Part shown: positions 1 to 7,763 of the stretch, one piece after another
Numbering within the stretch: the stretch's first letter is position 1
How the letters are laid out: each line of letters opens with the position of its first letter
Assembly (NCBI GenBank): GCA_028290165.1
Contig: JAQGKJ010000729.1
Span: 1 to 18,517 of the forward strand
Source of the DNA: Bradyrhizobium sp.
GTDB lineage: Bacteria; Pseudomonadota; Alphaproteobacteria; Rhizobiales; Xanthobacteraceae
DNA: 18,517 nt
Reading direction: 5' to 3'
Notes under the pieces: model-generated
The model's input: the letters and a program-made list of their open reading frames with translations, nothing else
What the model was told of the DNA's origin: nothing
Database searches by the model: none
Made by a program: the position numbers and the translations under genes

Positions 1-35
1 TGAGGCGGAATCGAATGCTCGGCATCGACGGAACC

Positions 36-1013
36 CTATTGCGGCTTGTCGCCGAATTGCTTGACCACCTCGGCCCATTTCACAATATCGCCGCGCAAAT
101 ATTTGTCGAACTCCTCCGGGGTCATCGACATTGGAACCGCGCCCTGTTCGGTCCACAATTTTGCAATTTCCGGCCGCTTGATTGCGGCATTCACCGCGGC
201 GTTCAGTTTGTCGATGATGGGCTTTGGCGTTCCGGCCGGGGCCATCAATCCGAGCCAGATGGTTGCCTCGTATCCGGGAACGCCGGCTTCGATGACCGTC
301 GGCACATTCGGCAGCACGCTCGAACGCGTCTTGCCGGTGGTCGCCAGCGCCCGCACCTGGTTCTCACTGATATTGGGGGTCATCGCCGGGACCGCGTCGA
401 TCATCATCTGCACCTGTCCGCCGATGACGCCACTGCGCGCTTCGCCGCTGTTGCGATAGGGGACGTGCACGACGTCGATGCCGGCCATGGTCTTGAACAG
501 CTCGCCGGCCATGTGATAGGGCGTGCCTTGGCCGGAGGAGGCATAGTTCAGCTTTCCCGGCTGCGATTTGGCTAGCGCGATGAATTCGGCCAGCGTCTTG
601 GCCGGCACGGAGGGATGCACCACGATCACAAGGTCGGAGTAATTGATCGGCGCAATCGGCGCCAGATCGCGCATCAATTCGTATTTGCGCTGCGGCACCA
701 GCGATTCGTTGGCGGTCTGGGTATTCGACATCATCAACAGCGTATAGCCGTCCGGCGGCGATTTGGCGACCGCGAGCGTGCCGATCACGCCGCCGGCGCC
801 GGTCCGGTTCTCGATCACGAAGGGTTGTCCGAAATTCTCCTGCAAGACGTTGCCGATCAGCCGGGCCGTGACATCCGCAGGGCCGCCGGCGCCAAAGGGG
901 ACGATGATCGTGATCGGCCGGGTCGGGTAATCCTGCGCCTGACATTGCGCTGCAAGATTTGACGTCGCAAGAAGGGCTGCCGCGAACGCAAGTGCAAACC
1001 TTGGGGCCGTCAT
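36..1013 (-). CDS. Bug-family (tripartite tricarboxylate transporter) periplasmic substrate-binding protein
   Basis: Predicted periplasmic receptor of 325 residues that captures a small carboxylate for a TctA/TctB-type secondary transporter. Residues 1-26 form a signal peptide (hydrophobic stretch FALAFAAALLAT, probable cleavage after CQA). The mature protein opens with the Bug hallmark YPTRPITIIVPFGAGGPADV, followed by ENRTGAGG and PPDGYTLL, which line the ligand pocket in this family. Length is usual for the family. An SD-like GGGAG lies 6 bases before the ATG. No TctA or TctB membrane gene is in the window, so it is an orphan receptor, as most Bug proteins are. It diverges from the ABC binding protein at 1166. 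The ligand cannot be read from the sequence. Confidence 0.93.
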   Translation of the reverse strand: MTAPRFALAFAAALLATSNLAAQCQAQDYPTRPITIIVPFGAGGPADVTARLIGNVLQENFGQPFVIENRTGAGGVIGTLAVAKSPPDGYTLLMMSNTQTANESLVPQRKYELMRDLAPIAPINYSDLVIVVHPSVPAKTLAEFIALAKSQPGKLNYASSGQGTPYHMAGELFKTMAGIDVVHVPYRNSGEARSGVIGGQVQMMIDAVPAMTPNISENQVRALATTGKTRSSVLPNVPTVIEAGVPGYEATIWLGLMAPAGTPKPIIDKLNAAVNAAIKRPEIAKLWTEQGAVPMSMTPEEFDKYLRGDIVKWAEVVKQFGDKPQ

Positions 1014-1130
1014 TTCAATCTCCCGGATATTGATCTCATTTTGTGTTAGCGAAGTTTAGCTGCAATGGGAACGAGCTGTCGACGAAAGACTGGCTATGAA
1101 CCATAGGAATAAAAGATAACTTCGGGTGTA

Positions 1131-1141
1131 CCAAATTTTGG
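1131..1141. promoter_or_regulatory. Short perfect inverted repeat, possible operator
   Basis: CCAAATTTTGG is a perfect inverted repeat (CCAAA, one central base, TTTGG) in the 152-bp spacer between two divergent binding-protein genes, 24 bases before the start at 1166. The spacer is AT-rich compared with the genes around it. A site here could act on the rightward transcript. The repeat is short, no regulator gene is adjacent and no clear -35/-10 pair was found, so this is only a candidate. Confidence 0.25.
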
Positions 1142-1165
1142 CTGAAACAAGGATAGAGTGGCTCA

Positions 1166-2233
1166 ATGAAAACCAGAGGATTATCGCGACGCACTGTACT
1201 CAAAGGGTCAGGCGCATTGCTTGCGGGTGCTGCGCTCTCGACCCGCGTGATGGCGGACGCCCCGCCGCCGGAACCGGTCACGCCAGCGCTGATCGAGGCG
1301 GCGAAGAAGGAAGGCCAGGTCAGCTATTACACTTCGACCGATTTGCCGGTCGCCGAAAAACTGGCGAAGGCGTTCGAGGCGAAATATCCGGGCATTGCGG
1401 TGCACGTCGAGCGCACCGGCGCCGAGCGCGTGTTCCAGCGCATCGGCCAGGAATATTCCAGTAACATCCACGCCGTCGACGTGGTGAATTCGTCCGACGC
1501 CGCCCACTTCATTGTCTGGAAACGCGACGGCATCCTGGCGCCTTATGTGCCCGAGGACGTCGCGAAGTTCTATCCTCCGGAGCACAAGGATATCGATGGC
1601 CAGTTTGCGAGCTGGCGAGTGTGGCTCAGCATCATCGCCTACAACACCAATCTGGTGAAGGCAGAGGAGGCGCCCAAGAGTTTCGCCGACCTGCTCGACC
1701 CGAAATGGAAGGGCAAGATCGTCAAGGCGCATCCCGGCTATAGCGGCACCATCATGACAGCGACCTATCAGATGCAGCGCGACCTCGGCTGGGCCTGGTT
1801 CGAGCAGCTTGCAAAACAGAACATCATGCAGGTGCAGTCCTCCGCCGATCCGCCGAAGAAGCTCGATCTTGGGGAGCGCGCGGTCATGGCCGACGGCAAC
1901 GAGTACAATATTTTCCAGATGAAGGAGGCGGGCCGCCCGGTCGAACCGGTCTATGCCAGCGAAGGTTCGCCGCTGATCATCGGGCCCAACGGGATCTTCA
2001 AGTCCTCGCCGAATCCCAACGCCGCAAAACTGTTCCAGTCGTTCTGCTTCAGCAGGGATGCCCAGCAGCTCATCATCGACGTCGGCGGCCTGCGCTCGGT
2101 GCATCCGCAGACCCAGGAGAAGCCGGGACGCAAGCCCTTCAAGGATATCAAGACCATGAAGGACGATGCCGCCGCGGTGGAAAAAGAGGGCGACATGATC
2201 AAGTCGCGCTACAGCAAAATTTTCCACGTTTGA
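1166..2233 (+). CDS. ABC transporter extracellular solute-binding protein (Tat-exported, iron/spermidine/putrescine-type fold)
   Basis: Predicted periplasmic binding protein of 355 residues from the type II extracellular solute-binding group that includes Fe(III), thiamine and polyamine receptors. Residues 1-30 are a twin-arginine signal: SRRTVLK at 7-13, a hydrophobic run GALLAGAALS, and likely cleavage after VMA. The mature part has SYYTSTDLPVAEKLAKAFE, the usual first strand and helix, and later the FADLLDPKWKGKI motif typical of this group. A weak AAGGA lies 12 bases before the ATG. No permease or ATPase gene is present, so the transporter partners are elsewhere or missing. The MmgE/PrpD gene follows after 16 bases and probably shares the transcript, which suggests the ligand feeds that enzyme. 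Ligand unknown. Confidence 0.9.
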   Translation: MKTRGLSRRTVLKGSGALLAGAALSTRVMADAPPPEPVTPALIEAAKKEGQVSYYTSTDLPVAEKLAKAFEAKYPGIAVHVERTGAERVFQRIGQEYSSNIHAVDVVNSSDAAHFIVWKRDGILAPYVPEDVAKFYPPEHKDIDGQFASWRVWLSIIAYNTNLVKAEEAPKSFADLLDPKWKGKIVKAHPGYSGTIMTATYQMQRDLGWAWFEQLAKQNIMQVQSSADPPKKLDLGERAVMADGNEYNIFQMKEAGRPVEPVYASEGSPLIIGPNGIFKSSPNPNAAKLFQSFCFSRDAQQLIIDVGGLRSVHPQTQEKPGRKPFKDIKTMKDDAAAVEKEGDMIKSRYSKIFHV

Positions 2234-2249
2234 TGCGCCAGCGGCAACG

Positions 2250-3623
2250 ATGACATCCCAGCTGCCAAAGACGTCCGTCGCCGAAACGCTCGCGCAAAAG
2301 ATCATTGCGGTGAAGGCGGGCGGCTTGCCGGTACCTACCACGCGCAAATGCGAGGATCTGCTGATCGATGTCGTTGGCCTGTGCGTCACCGCGCGCAACG
2401 AGGACTACGCCGCAAGCGCGCTGGCGGGCTGGGACGATGACGGCCCCTGCACGGTGATCGGCCACCGGCGCACGCTGAATGCTTCGGGTGCTGCCTTCGT
2501 CAACGGCACCGCGGCGCATGGCGAGGATTTCGATGACACCTTTGAGGGCGGTCCGGTGCATGCCGGCGCAGTCATCGTGCCGGCGGTGCTAGCGGCTTGC
2601 GAGCGGCACAACCCCGACGGCCGTATGGCGCTGATCGGCATCGCCGTCGGCACCGAGGTTCTCTGCCGGTTGAGCCTGGTGGTGCCCAAGGCCGTCCACA
2701 ACGCCGGCTTTCACCCGACCGCGATTTTCGGCGCCATGGGTGCGGCAGCCGGCGTCGGTGCAGCGCTCGGCCTTGACGCCAGACAGATTGTCGACGCGTT
2801 CGGCGTCGCCGGCAGCATGGCGGGCGGCATTATCGAATATCTCGCCGAGGGCGCCTGGACCAAGCGGCTGCATGCGGGCTGGGCGGCGCAATCGGGGATC
2901 CGAGCGGCCTTGCTGGCGCGGCAAGGATTCATCGGCCCGCGCACCGTTTTCGAGGGCGTGCATGGGCTGTTTCATGGCTTCGCCCACACCACCCATGGCG
3001 ATTACGACGCGCTGACCGGCGATTTTGGCACCCGCTGGGTGACGGACACGCTGGCGTTCAAGCCTTACCCTTGCGGGACCATGGCGCAGCCTTACATCGA
3101 TTGCGCGAAACGCCTGGCTGCGCGCGGCGTCAGAGCCGAAGATATCAGCGAGATTGTCTGCGAGGTGGCGGAGGGGACGGTGCACCGGCTGTGGGAGCCG
3201 CTCGCCGACAAGCAACGCCCGCGCAACGGCTATGCGGCGAAATTCGCAACGCCGTATCTGCTGGCGACCGGTTTTGTCCATGGCGGCGTCGGGCTCGGCG
3301 CGTTCACGGAAGCCGCGATCAGCGATCCCGAAGTGCTGGCGCTTGCGGCAAAAGTGAAATTCGTCATCGACCCGCAAAATCCTTACCCCGCCAACTATAC
3401 CGGCCATCTCCGGGCGACCATGAAGGACGGCAGCGTGATCGAGGAGCGGCAACCTCACTTGCGCGGCGGCGCCCGGGAGCCGCTGACCCGGCAGGACGTG
3501 ACCGATAAATTCGCGCTCAACGCGCAGCACGGCGGCTGGACCAAAGCGCAAGGCGATGCGACCTTGAGGCTGCTGGCGGGATTGTATCAGGGCCGCATCG
3601 ATCTGAGCACGCTGCGAAACTAG
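2250..3623 (+). CDS. MmgE/PrpD family protein (2-methylcitrate dehydratase-like)
   Basis: 457-residue cytoplasmic protein of the MmgE/PrpD family, whose studied members include cofactor-independent 2-methylcitrate dehydratase (PrpD) and cis-aconitate decarboxylase; many bacterial relatives have unknown substrates. The helical N-terminal domain has GTAAHGEDFDDTFEGGPVHA near 89-108 and the Gly/Ala-rich segment GAMGAAAGVGAALGLD. HAGWAAQSGIRAALLA and KPYPCGTMAQPYIDC are also typical of the family. Length is normal. The start follows the upstream stop by 16 bases, without a strong SD. None of the other prp genes (prpB, prpC, acs) is nearby, so a role in propionate use is not supported. A dehydratase or isomerase acting on an imported organic acid is a reasonable guess from the binding-protein and SDR neighbours. 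Confidence 0.9.
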   Translation: MTSQLPKTSVAETLAQKIIAVKAGGLPVPTTRKCEDLLIDVVGLCVTARNEDYAASALAGWDDDGPCTVIGHRRTLNASGAAFVNGTAAHGEDFDDTFEGGPVHAGAVIVPAVLAACERHNPDGRMALIGIAVGTEVLCRLSLVVPKAVHNAGFHPTAIFGAMGAAAGVGAALGLDARQIVDAFGVAGSMAGGIIEYLAEGAWTKRLHAGWAAQSGIRAALLARQGFIGPRTVFEGVHGLFHGFAHTTHGDYDALTGDFGTRWVTDTLAFKPYPCGTMAQPYIDCAKRLAARGVRAEDISEIVCEVAEGTVHRLWEPLADKQRPRNGYAAKFATPYLLATGFVHGGVGLGAFTEAAISDPEVLALAAKVKFVIDPQNPYPANYTGHLRATMKDGSVIEERQPHLRGGAREPLTRQDVTDKFALNAQHGGWTKAQGDATLRLLAGLYQGRIDLSTLRN

Positions 3624-3631
3624 TTATTTAT

Positions 3632-3713
3632 CGTCATGGCCGGGCTTGTCCCGGCCATCCACATCTTGCTGCAAAAGAAGAAGTGGATGCCGGGCAAAAG
3701 GCCGGGCATGACG
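3632..3713. repeat. REP-like intergenic palindrome of the Bradyrhizobium type
   Basis: An imperfect inverted repeat of about 82 bases. The left arm begins CGTCATGGCCGGGCTTGTCC and the right arm ends GGCCGGGCATGACG, with a second pairing of CCATCCAC against GTGGATGC. The arms flank a short A-rich loop. This arrangement, which translates spuriously as MAGLVPAIH...MPGKRPGMT, is widespread between genes in Bradyrhizobium and relatives. It lies between the MmgE/PrpD and SDR genes, where it could fold in RNA and affect readthrough or message stability. Confidence 0.85.
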
Positions 3714-3731
3714 TGGAGAGGGCGGGGAGCT

Positions 3732-4487
3732 ATGACCAACAACGAACTCACCGGCAAGGTCGCCATCGTCACCGGGGCAGGGCGCAATATCGGCCGCGCC
3801 ATTGCGCTGGCGCTGGCGGATGGCGGCGCGTCGATTGTCGTGAACGCGCGTAGCAACCGTGCCGAGGCCGAAGCGGTCGCACGCGAGATCGAGGTTTTGG
3901 GTGGCAAGGCCGTGGTCCATATCGGTGACGTGGCCGACGCTGTCGCCGTGCAGGCGATGGCGGATCTGGCGGTCAAGCAATTCGGCCGCCTCGATGTCCT
4001 CGTCAACAACGCAGCACTTCGGCGAGAGAAGTCTTTTGCTGAGATGAGCTACGCCGAGTGGCGCGAAATCCTCGATGTCACGCTCGACGGCACTTTTCAC
4101 TGCGTGAAGGCCTGCCTTCCGGCGTTGCGCGAAAGCGGGGCCGGAACCATCGTCAACATCGGAGGCCTGAGCGCGCATACCGGCGCAAAAAGCCGCGCGC
4201 ATGTGGTGACCGCGAAAGCCGGGATCATCGGTTTCACCCGCGCGCTCGCCCACGACCTAGCCGATGACGGCATCACCGTGAACTGCGTCGTTCCCGGCCT
4301 GATCGGCACGCCGCGGCCAAAGGATAAGCCAGAACCCGCCCACCACCTGACCCACCAGACCATCACTGGCGAACGGGGCAAGCCGGAAGATGTCGCCGCA
4401 GCGGTACGATTCCTGTGCAGTCAGGGCGCCCGCTACATCAACGGACAAGCCATCCACGCCAATGGCGGGGCCTATTTCAGCAGCTAG
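3732..4487 (+). CDS. SDR family oxidoreductase-like protein lacking the catalytic tyrosine
   Basis: 251-residue classical short-chain dehydrogenase/reductase fold. The nucleotide motif TGAGRNIGRA sits near residues 14-23, followed by VNARS after strand beta-2, GDVADA, and the structural NNAA. The catalytic Ser is probably present in VNIGGLSAH, and Lys162 is present in HVVTAKAG. The usual YxxxK is not: the Tyr position (158) is Val, with His157 beside it. PG...GTPRP and the C-terminal NGGAYFSS tail are normal. Start choice: the frame is open back to 3636, but those codons lie in the REP palindrome, whereas ATG 3732 follows a GGGGAG SD. It is in the same direction as the MmgE/PrpD gene, so it could be co-transcribed. 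It may be catalytically atypical or a binding-only protein; substrate unknown. Confidence 0.9.
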   Translation: MTNNELTGKVAIVTGAGRNIGRAIALALADGGASIVVNARSNRAEAEAVAREIEVLGGKAVVHIGDVADAVAVQAMADLAVKQFGRLDVLVNNAALRREKSFAEMSYAEWREILDVTLDGTFHCVKACLPALRESGAGTIVNIGGLSAHTGAKSRAHVVTAKAGIIGFTRALAHDLADDGITVNCVVPGLIGTPRPKDKPEPAHHLTHQTITGERGKPEDVAAAVRFLCSQGARYINGQAIHANGGAYFSS

Positions 4488-4501
4488 TGCATGTCTCCCG
4501 A

Positions 4502-4544
4502 AGCGGGCCGAAGCGCTCCGGGAAGGCTAACCAGGCGGCCCGCT
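4502..4544. terminator. Possible bidirectional terminator between convergent genes
   Basis: AGCGGGCC (4502-4509) pairs perfectly with GGCCCGCT (4537-4544) across a 27-base loop that can also form smaller stems. It lies between the converging SDR and cytochrome-like genes. There is no clear U-tract on the plus strand; an AAAAG run just beyond it would give CTTTT before the stem on the minus strand, which is the wrong side. Position supports a terminator, sequence only partly. Confidence 0.3.
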
Positions 4545-4561
4545 GCGAGAAAAGACCCGAT

Positions 4562-6421
4562 TCAATGCGCTGCTTCCGCCCAATACGTCATCCCCGTCTT
4601 CAACTGCTCATCCGCATCATGAAAGAAGTACTCGGTCACATAGACCGGCGTCTTGATGTTCTCGTTCAGACCGTCATTGAACGCGAAGTGAACGCCGTCA
4701 CGCGCGGAGGTCTGGTGGCACTGGGCACATGTGACGCGATTGAAATTGATGGCCTCGACGTTCTGTCGTTTGGGGTCTCGGTAAAAGCTGACGGTCACGT
4801 CATCGAGATGTTGTTGTAACTCCTTCTTTCGGGTGCCGGTCGCCTTTTCCGCTTCGGCCCGGAAAACGTCGTTGTCGTAAACGGACGAATAGTAGCCGAC
4901 ATCGACACCGTCGCGGATAATGCGCAACGGCAATAACTCGCGAGCCTGGTTTTGATCGCGAGTCAGCGCGCCAAAGACCCAGATGCCGGACAAAGACGTG
5001 CTGAACGCGATTTGCTCGATCGGTCGGGCGGAAGTGAAATCAGTTATGAATTTGTGCAGCAGCTCCCGGTAATTTGGCGCTTGCGTTTCGCGGGCGTGGG
5101 TGAGTTCGTCGACTCGGCTCAGAAATTGAAGATGTTGAGTCCTCTGAGTATCCCTATCCGCGAGGCGATCGACGACATCCCATTTCAGGTGCAGATAAAG
5201 CTGTTCAAAGGGGCGATCGGGTTGCCTTGGATCCATCAGCTGATAAGCAAAATGGATTTGGGGCACGACACGCAAACCCTTCCAGACGAGATCGTCTTGC
5301 TGCTCGTAGGGTTTGATGCTCATTGCAACGAGCCTGAAGTTTCCGGGGTCGGAGACGTCGCTCGCCGCGTCCTTGATGTTTTCGATATACAGCCCGGACG
5401 TATAAAGGTTGGCTTGGGTCACGTCGCTCAGTCGAAACGTATCGTGCCCCGGTTCTTTTTCCGCATCAAAATCGGCCGTCGGCCGACCCGACAAGAAGTT
5501 CAAGACTTTCTGGAATTCGTCGCTTTTGAGAAGCGACGCGAGCGGAAACGCCGCGTGTGTTTCGGGAGTTGCTTCAATGACCATGTGTCGGGGTAGCTTG
5601 AAATCGCTCATGCCATGTTGAGGCCGGGGCTTCGAAATTCCGTAATCAAAACTGTGGCCTTGCGGGTAATACCAGAGCGAATTGTCATTCAGCCTGTTGA
5701 GATCGAATTTAGGCCAATTCGGAGACATCGTTTGGCGGATGTGGCGAAGCACGCCGGACTTCGCCTCGAAGCGCTCGAGTTGCTTCTGCGGAAAGTCCGA
5801 TAGGTACACGGAGTCGTGGTGGTTCTCGATGAATTTCATCGGATCAAAAGTTGGATCCGGATCGTTCGCTCGATGACGACCGCATTCGGCGTTGGGATGC
5901 AAGCGGGTGTAGTAGTCGAGACGAAGCACCAATATCGTGTAGCCCTCGTCGCGTTCTTTCTTGAACACGGTCGGCGGATATTCGGTAAGACTGCGTGACA
6001 GATAGGCGCTATCGACTCGACAGCCTTCCGGTGTGTCAACCGTCGCGAAGTGGTCGATATGGCGGTTATTTTCACTGAAGAAGGCAGGAATCAACTGGAA
6101 GTAGCTGCCCTGGTGGCCTTTCTCGTACATCGGATAGACGGGCTCGGCCGCGCCAAGGCCTGCGTCGAGGAATTGATAGTTGAATCCAGGCTTCGGCAAA
6201 TCGAGCAGCGATTCGAAATAGGTTGCAGTGTCGTAGACGGATCCCGGTCGCAGCGTGACGTTGTTGCTTTCGAGGATTCTGACGCGTGTCAGATTTTGGA
6301 CCGTCGCAGTAATGTTCGGGCTATGAACCGGGTCTGTTTTGTTTCCAGCGGATTGCGAACTGAATGAAGAGCCCGCGAGCAGAAGGGCCGGAAGAAGCGC
6401 GCTGATCCAGGATGCCTTCAC
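4562..6421 (-). CDS. Unrecognised exported protein with a single C-terminal c-type haem motif
   Basis: I do not recognise this 619-residue protein. A GTG start at 6421 is chosen because a purine-rich GGGGAAGGGGGAA lies just upstream and the next residues, SWISALLPALLLAGSSFSS, form a signal peptide; the frame is open for 67 more codons but those lie over unrelated sequence. The only clear functional motif is CAQCH (Cys565, Cys568, His569), a c-type haem attachment site 50 residues from the end. The only other cysteines are Cys134 and Cys180, which could form a disulphide in the periplasm. The large N-terminal part is rich in His, Asp and Tyr and shows no internal repeats. GC is about 50% in sampled lines, against about 62% in neighbours, suggesting transfer. 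A periplasmic redox role is inferred from the haem motif alone. Confidence 0.82.
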   Translation of the reverse strand: MKASWISALLPALLLAGSSFSSQSAGNKTDPVHSPNITATVQNLTRVRILESNNVTLRPGSVYDTATYFESLLDLPKPGFNYQFLDAGLGAAEPVYPMYEKGHQGSYFQLIPAFFSENNRHIDHFATVDTPEGCRVDSAYLSRSLTEYPPTVFKKERDEGYTILVLRLDYYTRLHPNAECGRHRANDPDPTFDPMKFIENHHDSVYLSDFPQKQLERFEAKSGVLRHIRQTMSPNWPKFDLNRLNDNSLWYYPQGHSFDYGISKPRPQHGMSDFKLPRHMVIEATPETHAAFPLASLLKSDEFQKVLNFLSGRPTADFDAEKEPGHDTFRLSDVTQANLYTSGLYIENIKDAASDVSDPGNFRLVAMSIKPYEQQDDLVWKGLRVVPQIHFAYQLMDPRQPDRPFEQLYLHLKWDVVDRLADRDTQRTQHLQFLSRVDELTHARETQAPNYRELLHKFITDFTSARPIEQIAFSTSLSGIWVFGALTRDQNQARELLPLRIIRDGVDVGYYSSVYDNDVFRAEAEKATGTRKKELQQHLDDVTVSFYRDPKRQNVEAINFNRVTCAQCHQTSARDGVHFAFNDGLNENIKTPVYVTEYFFHDADEQLKTGMTYWAEAAH

Positions 6422-6596
6422 GGAAGTTCCCCCTTCCCCGTACGGGTAATTTACATTCGTTTGGCCGATTTGTCCCCCATCACAATTGGGAACTCCTGGG
6501 AGATCTTGGATGCAATGCACAAGGGCGCCGCCTTCCACCGCATTGAAATCAGCAGGCTTGGACGCGCGCACGGCCGCCCGACGATGCCGAATCATC

Positions 6597-6980
6597 GTGA
6601 ACCTTGTCGACGTCCGCAACACCGCGCTTGGTTCTGCCGTCGCGATGGAGAAGGGGCGGATGGGGCACAGCTACATCAACGGCGGCGAAAACCCTGCCGT
6701 CCGGTCAGTGCTGGCTCTGATGGGGACCCCAGCGGCCGTCGCAAGTTTCTCGTTCCGGCCTCCGGCCACTCGCCGAACCAGCCGCTTCCACGATAGAATT
6801 CGAGGCCGACTACTTGACGCGCCGGACGCCGTCGGCGACCGTCGAGGGGCGTCCGGATCGCACGGCGCGCAACGGCGCTCTGACAAGGCGCGACACGAAC
6901 TCGGCTGTGCGCCCGGCCGACCGCCGGTGCTGAAAGAGACTTCGCCCGCATAATAGCTGGGCTCGCAAGCAAGGTTTTGA
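6597..6980 (+). pseudogene. Frameshifted C-terminal remnant of an NAD-dependent epimerase/dihydroflavonol-reductase-like gene
   Basis: Pieces of one protein are spread over three frames in collinear order: VNLVDVRNTALGSAVAMEKG and HSYINGGEN (from 6597), then SGRRKFLVPASGH (about 6727), then TIEFEADYLTRRTPSATVEG (from 6790), then VRIARRATAL (from 6851), then DKARHELGCAP (from 6882) with two in-frame stops before the final LGSQARF and stop at 6978. The order V-D-V...A..EKG..G..YI.GGEN, then TRRTP.ATVEGVR, then .KAR.ELG matches the C-terminal third of extended SDRs of the HpnA/dihydroflavonol-4-reductase type. The N-terminal two thirds are absent; upstream lies the low-GC cytochrome-like gene. 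It ends 3 bases before the ICMT-like gene, so the two were probably once an operon. Confidence 0.75.
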
Positions 6981-6983
6981 AGC

Positions 6984-7607
6984 ATGCCTAACGGTCCCGG
7001 CGAAATCATCGAGGCTGTGTTCAGCGGCTGGCTCGTCACCTGGCCGACAAGCCTGCTGTCGCTGATCTGGCTTGGCTGGGTCATCAGCTGGGTTGTCGCC
7101 TCCTTCTGGTCCGGCCGAACCAGGACGCATGTGCTCACCCGCGATTCCTGGGCCTATCGGCTGCCCATTCTGTTGGGTGCGATTATGTTGATGCCCCCGA
7201 CCGAGCGTCTGTTGGGTGCGAAACAGCTCTATCACCCCGGCAATGCCGGAACCTATGTGCTGGCGGTCGTGGTGTTGCTGGGCATCAGCTTCACCTGGTG
7301 GGCGCGGATCCATCTCGGGCGTTTCTGGTCCAACGCGATCACGCACAAGGAGGACCATCGGATCGTCGATACCGGGCCTTACGGGCTGGTGCGGCATCCG
7401 ATCTACACCGGTCAGATCATCGGGCTGCTTGCCTCCGGCATTGCGATTGCGACCTGGACCGCGCTGCTTGGCGTGGTCCTGATCTCGTTCGGCGAATGGC
7501 AGAAGGCGCGCATGGAGGAGCGCTTCCTCACCGCCGAGTTGGGCGCGGAGGCTTATGGACCCTACTGCCGCCGCGTGCCGATGATCGTGCCGTTCCTCCG
7601 CTTCTAG
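6984..7607 (+). CDS. Isoprenylcysteine carboxyl methyltransferase (ICMT)-family membrane protein
   Basis: 207-residue integral membrane protein. Hydrophobic segments lie near residues 20-42, 58-72, 90-108 and 143-170. The C-terminal signature GPYGLVRHPIYTG (131-143) and the following EER...YGPYCRRVPMIVPF tail are those of the ICMT/phospholipid-methyltransferase fold, where the RHP motif and a downstream Glu help hold S-adenosylmethionine. Bacteria lack prenylated CaaX proteins, so the methyl acceptor in such homologues is generally a lipid or small molecule and is unknown here. An AAGG lies 9 bases before the ATG, inside the end of the decayed epimerase-like gene, suggesting it was once the second gene of that operon. 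It stays open and intact, so is probably still expressed. Confidence 0.88.
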   Translation: MPNGPGEIIEAVFSGWLVTWPTSLLSLIWLGWVISWVVASFWSGRTRTHVLTRDSWAYRLPILLGAIMLMPPTERLLGAKQLYHPGNAGTYVLAVVVLLGISFTWWARIHLGRFWSNAITHKEDHRIVDTGPYGLVRHPIYTGQIIGLLASGIAIATWTALLGVVLISFGEWQKARMEERFLTAELGAEAYGPYCRRVPMIVPFLRF

Positions 7608-7763
7608 CGGCGTGTTGCCGAACGGGCCATTACCCCCATGCCTCCGTCCCGCCGATCGATGTCCATCCCTTGGCGCGTAATGCATGGCGGGCTGCTGTTT
7701 TCGCAGCGGGATTGCCGGATAAATGCGCTCGGCTGGCCCGGATTTTGGTGTTAACCATAAGCC

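Noticed and set aside
1208..2398. A 396-codon minus-strand open frame
   Set aside because: Antisense shadow of the ABC binding-protein gene, with no RBS or domain.
2589..3551. A 320-codon minus-strand open frame
   Set aside because: Antisense shadow of the MmgE/PrpD gene.
3632..3713. CRISPR repeat or riboswitch at the palindrome
   Set aside because: There is only one copy, no spacer series and no cas gene. It fits a dispersed intergenic palindrome instead.
6437..6446. CCCGTACGGG palindrome before the monohaem gene
   Set aside because: Ten bases in GC-rich DNA is weak evidence, and no regulator or promoter is linked to it.
6422..6622. N-terminal extension of the monohaem protein by 67 codons
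   Set aside because: It overlaps the decayed epimerase-like sequence, lacks an SD and would place the signal peptide internally. The GTG at 6421 with its purine-rich leader is preferred.
7608..7763. Possible regulatory RNA or molybdenum-cofactor riboswitch before the molybdoenzyme
   Set aside because: I could not find a conserved riboswitch core or a strong terminator-like stem in these 156 bases.
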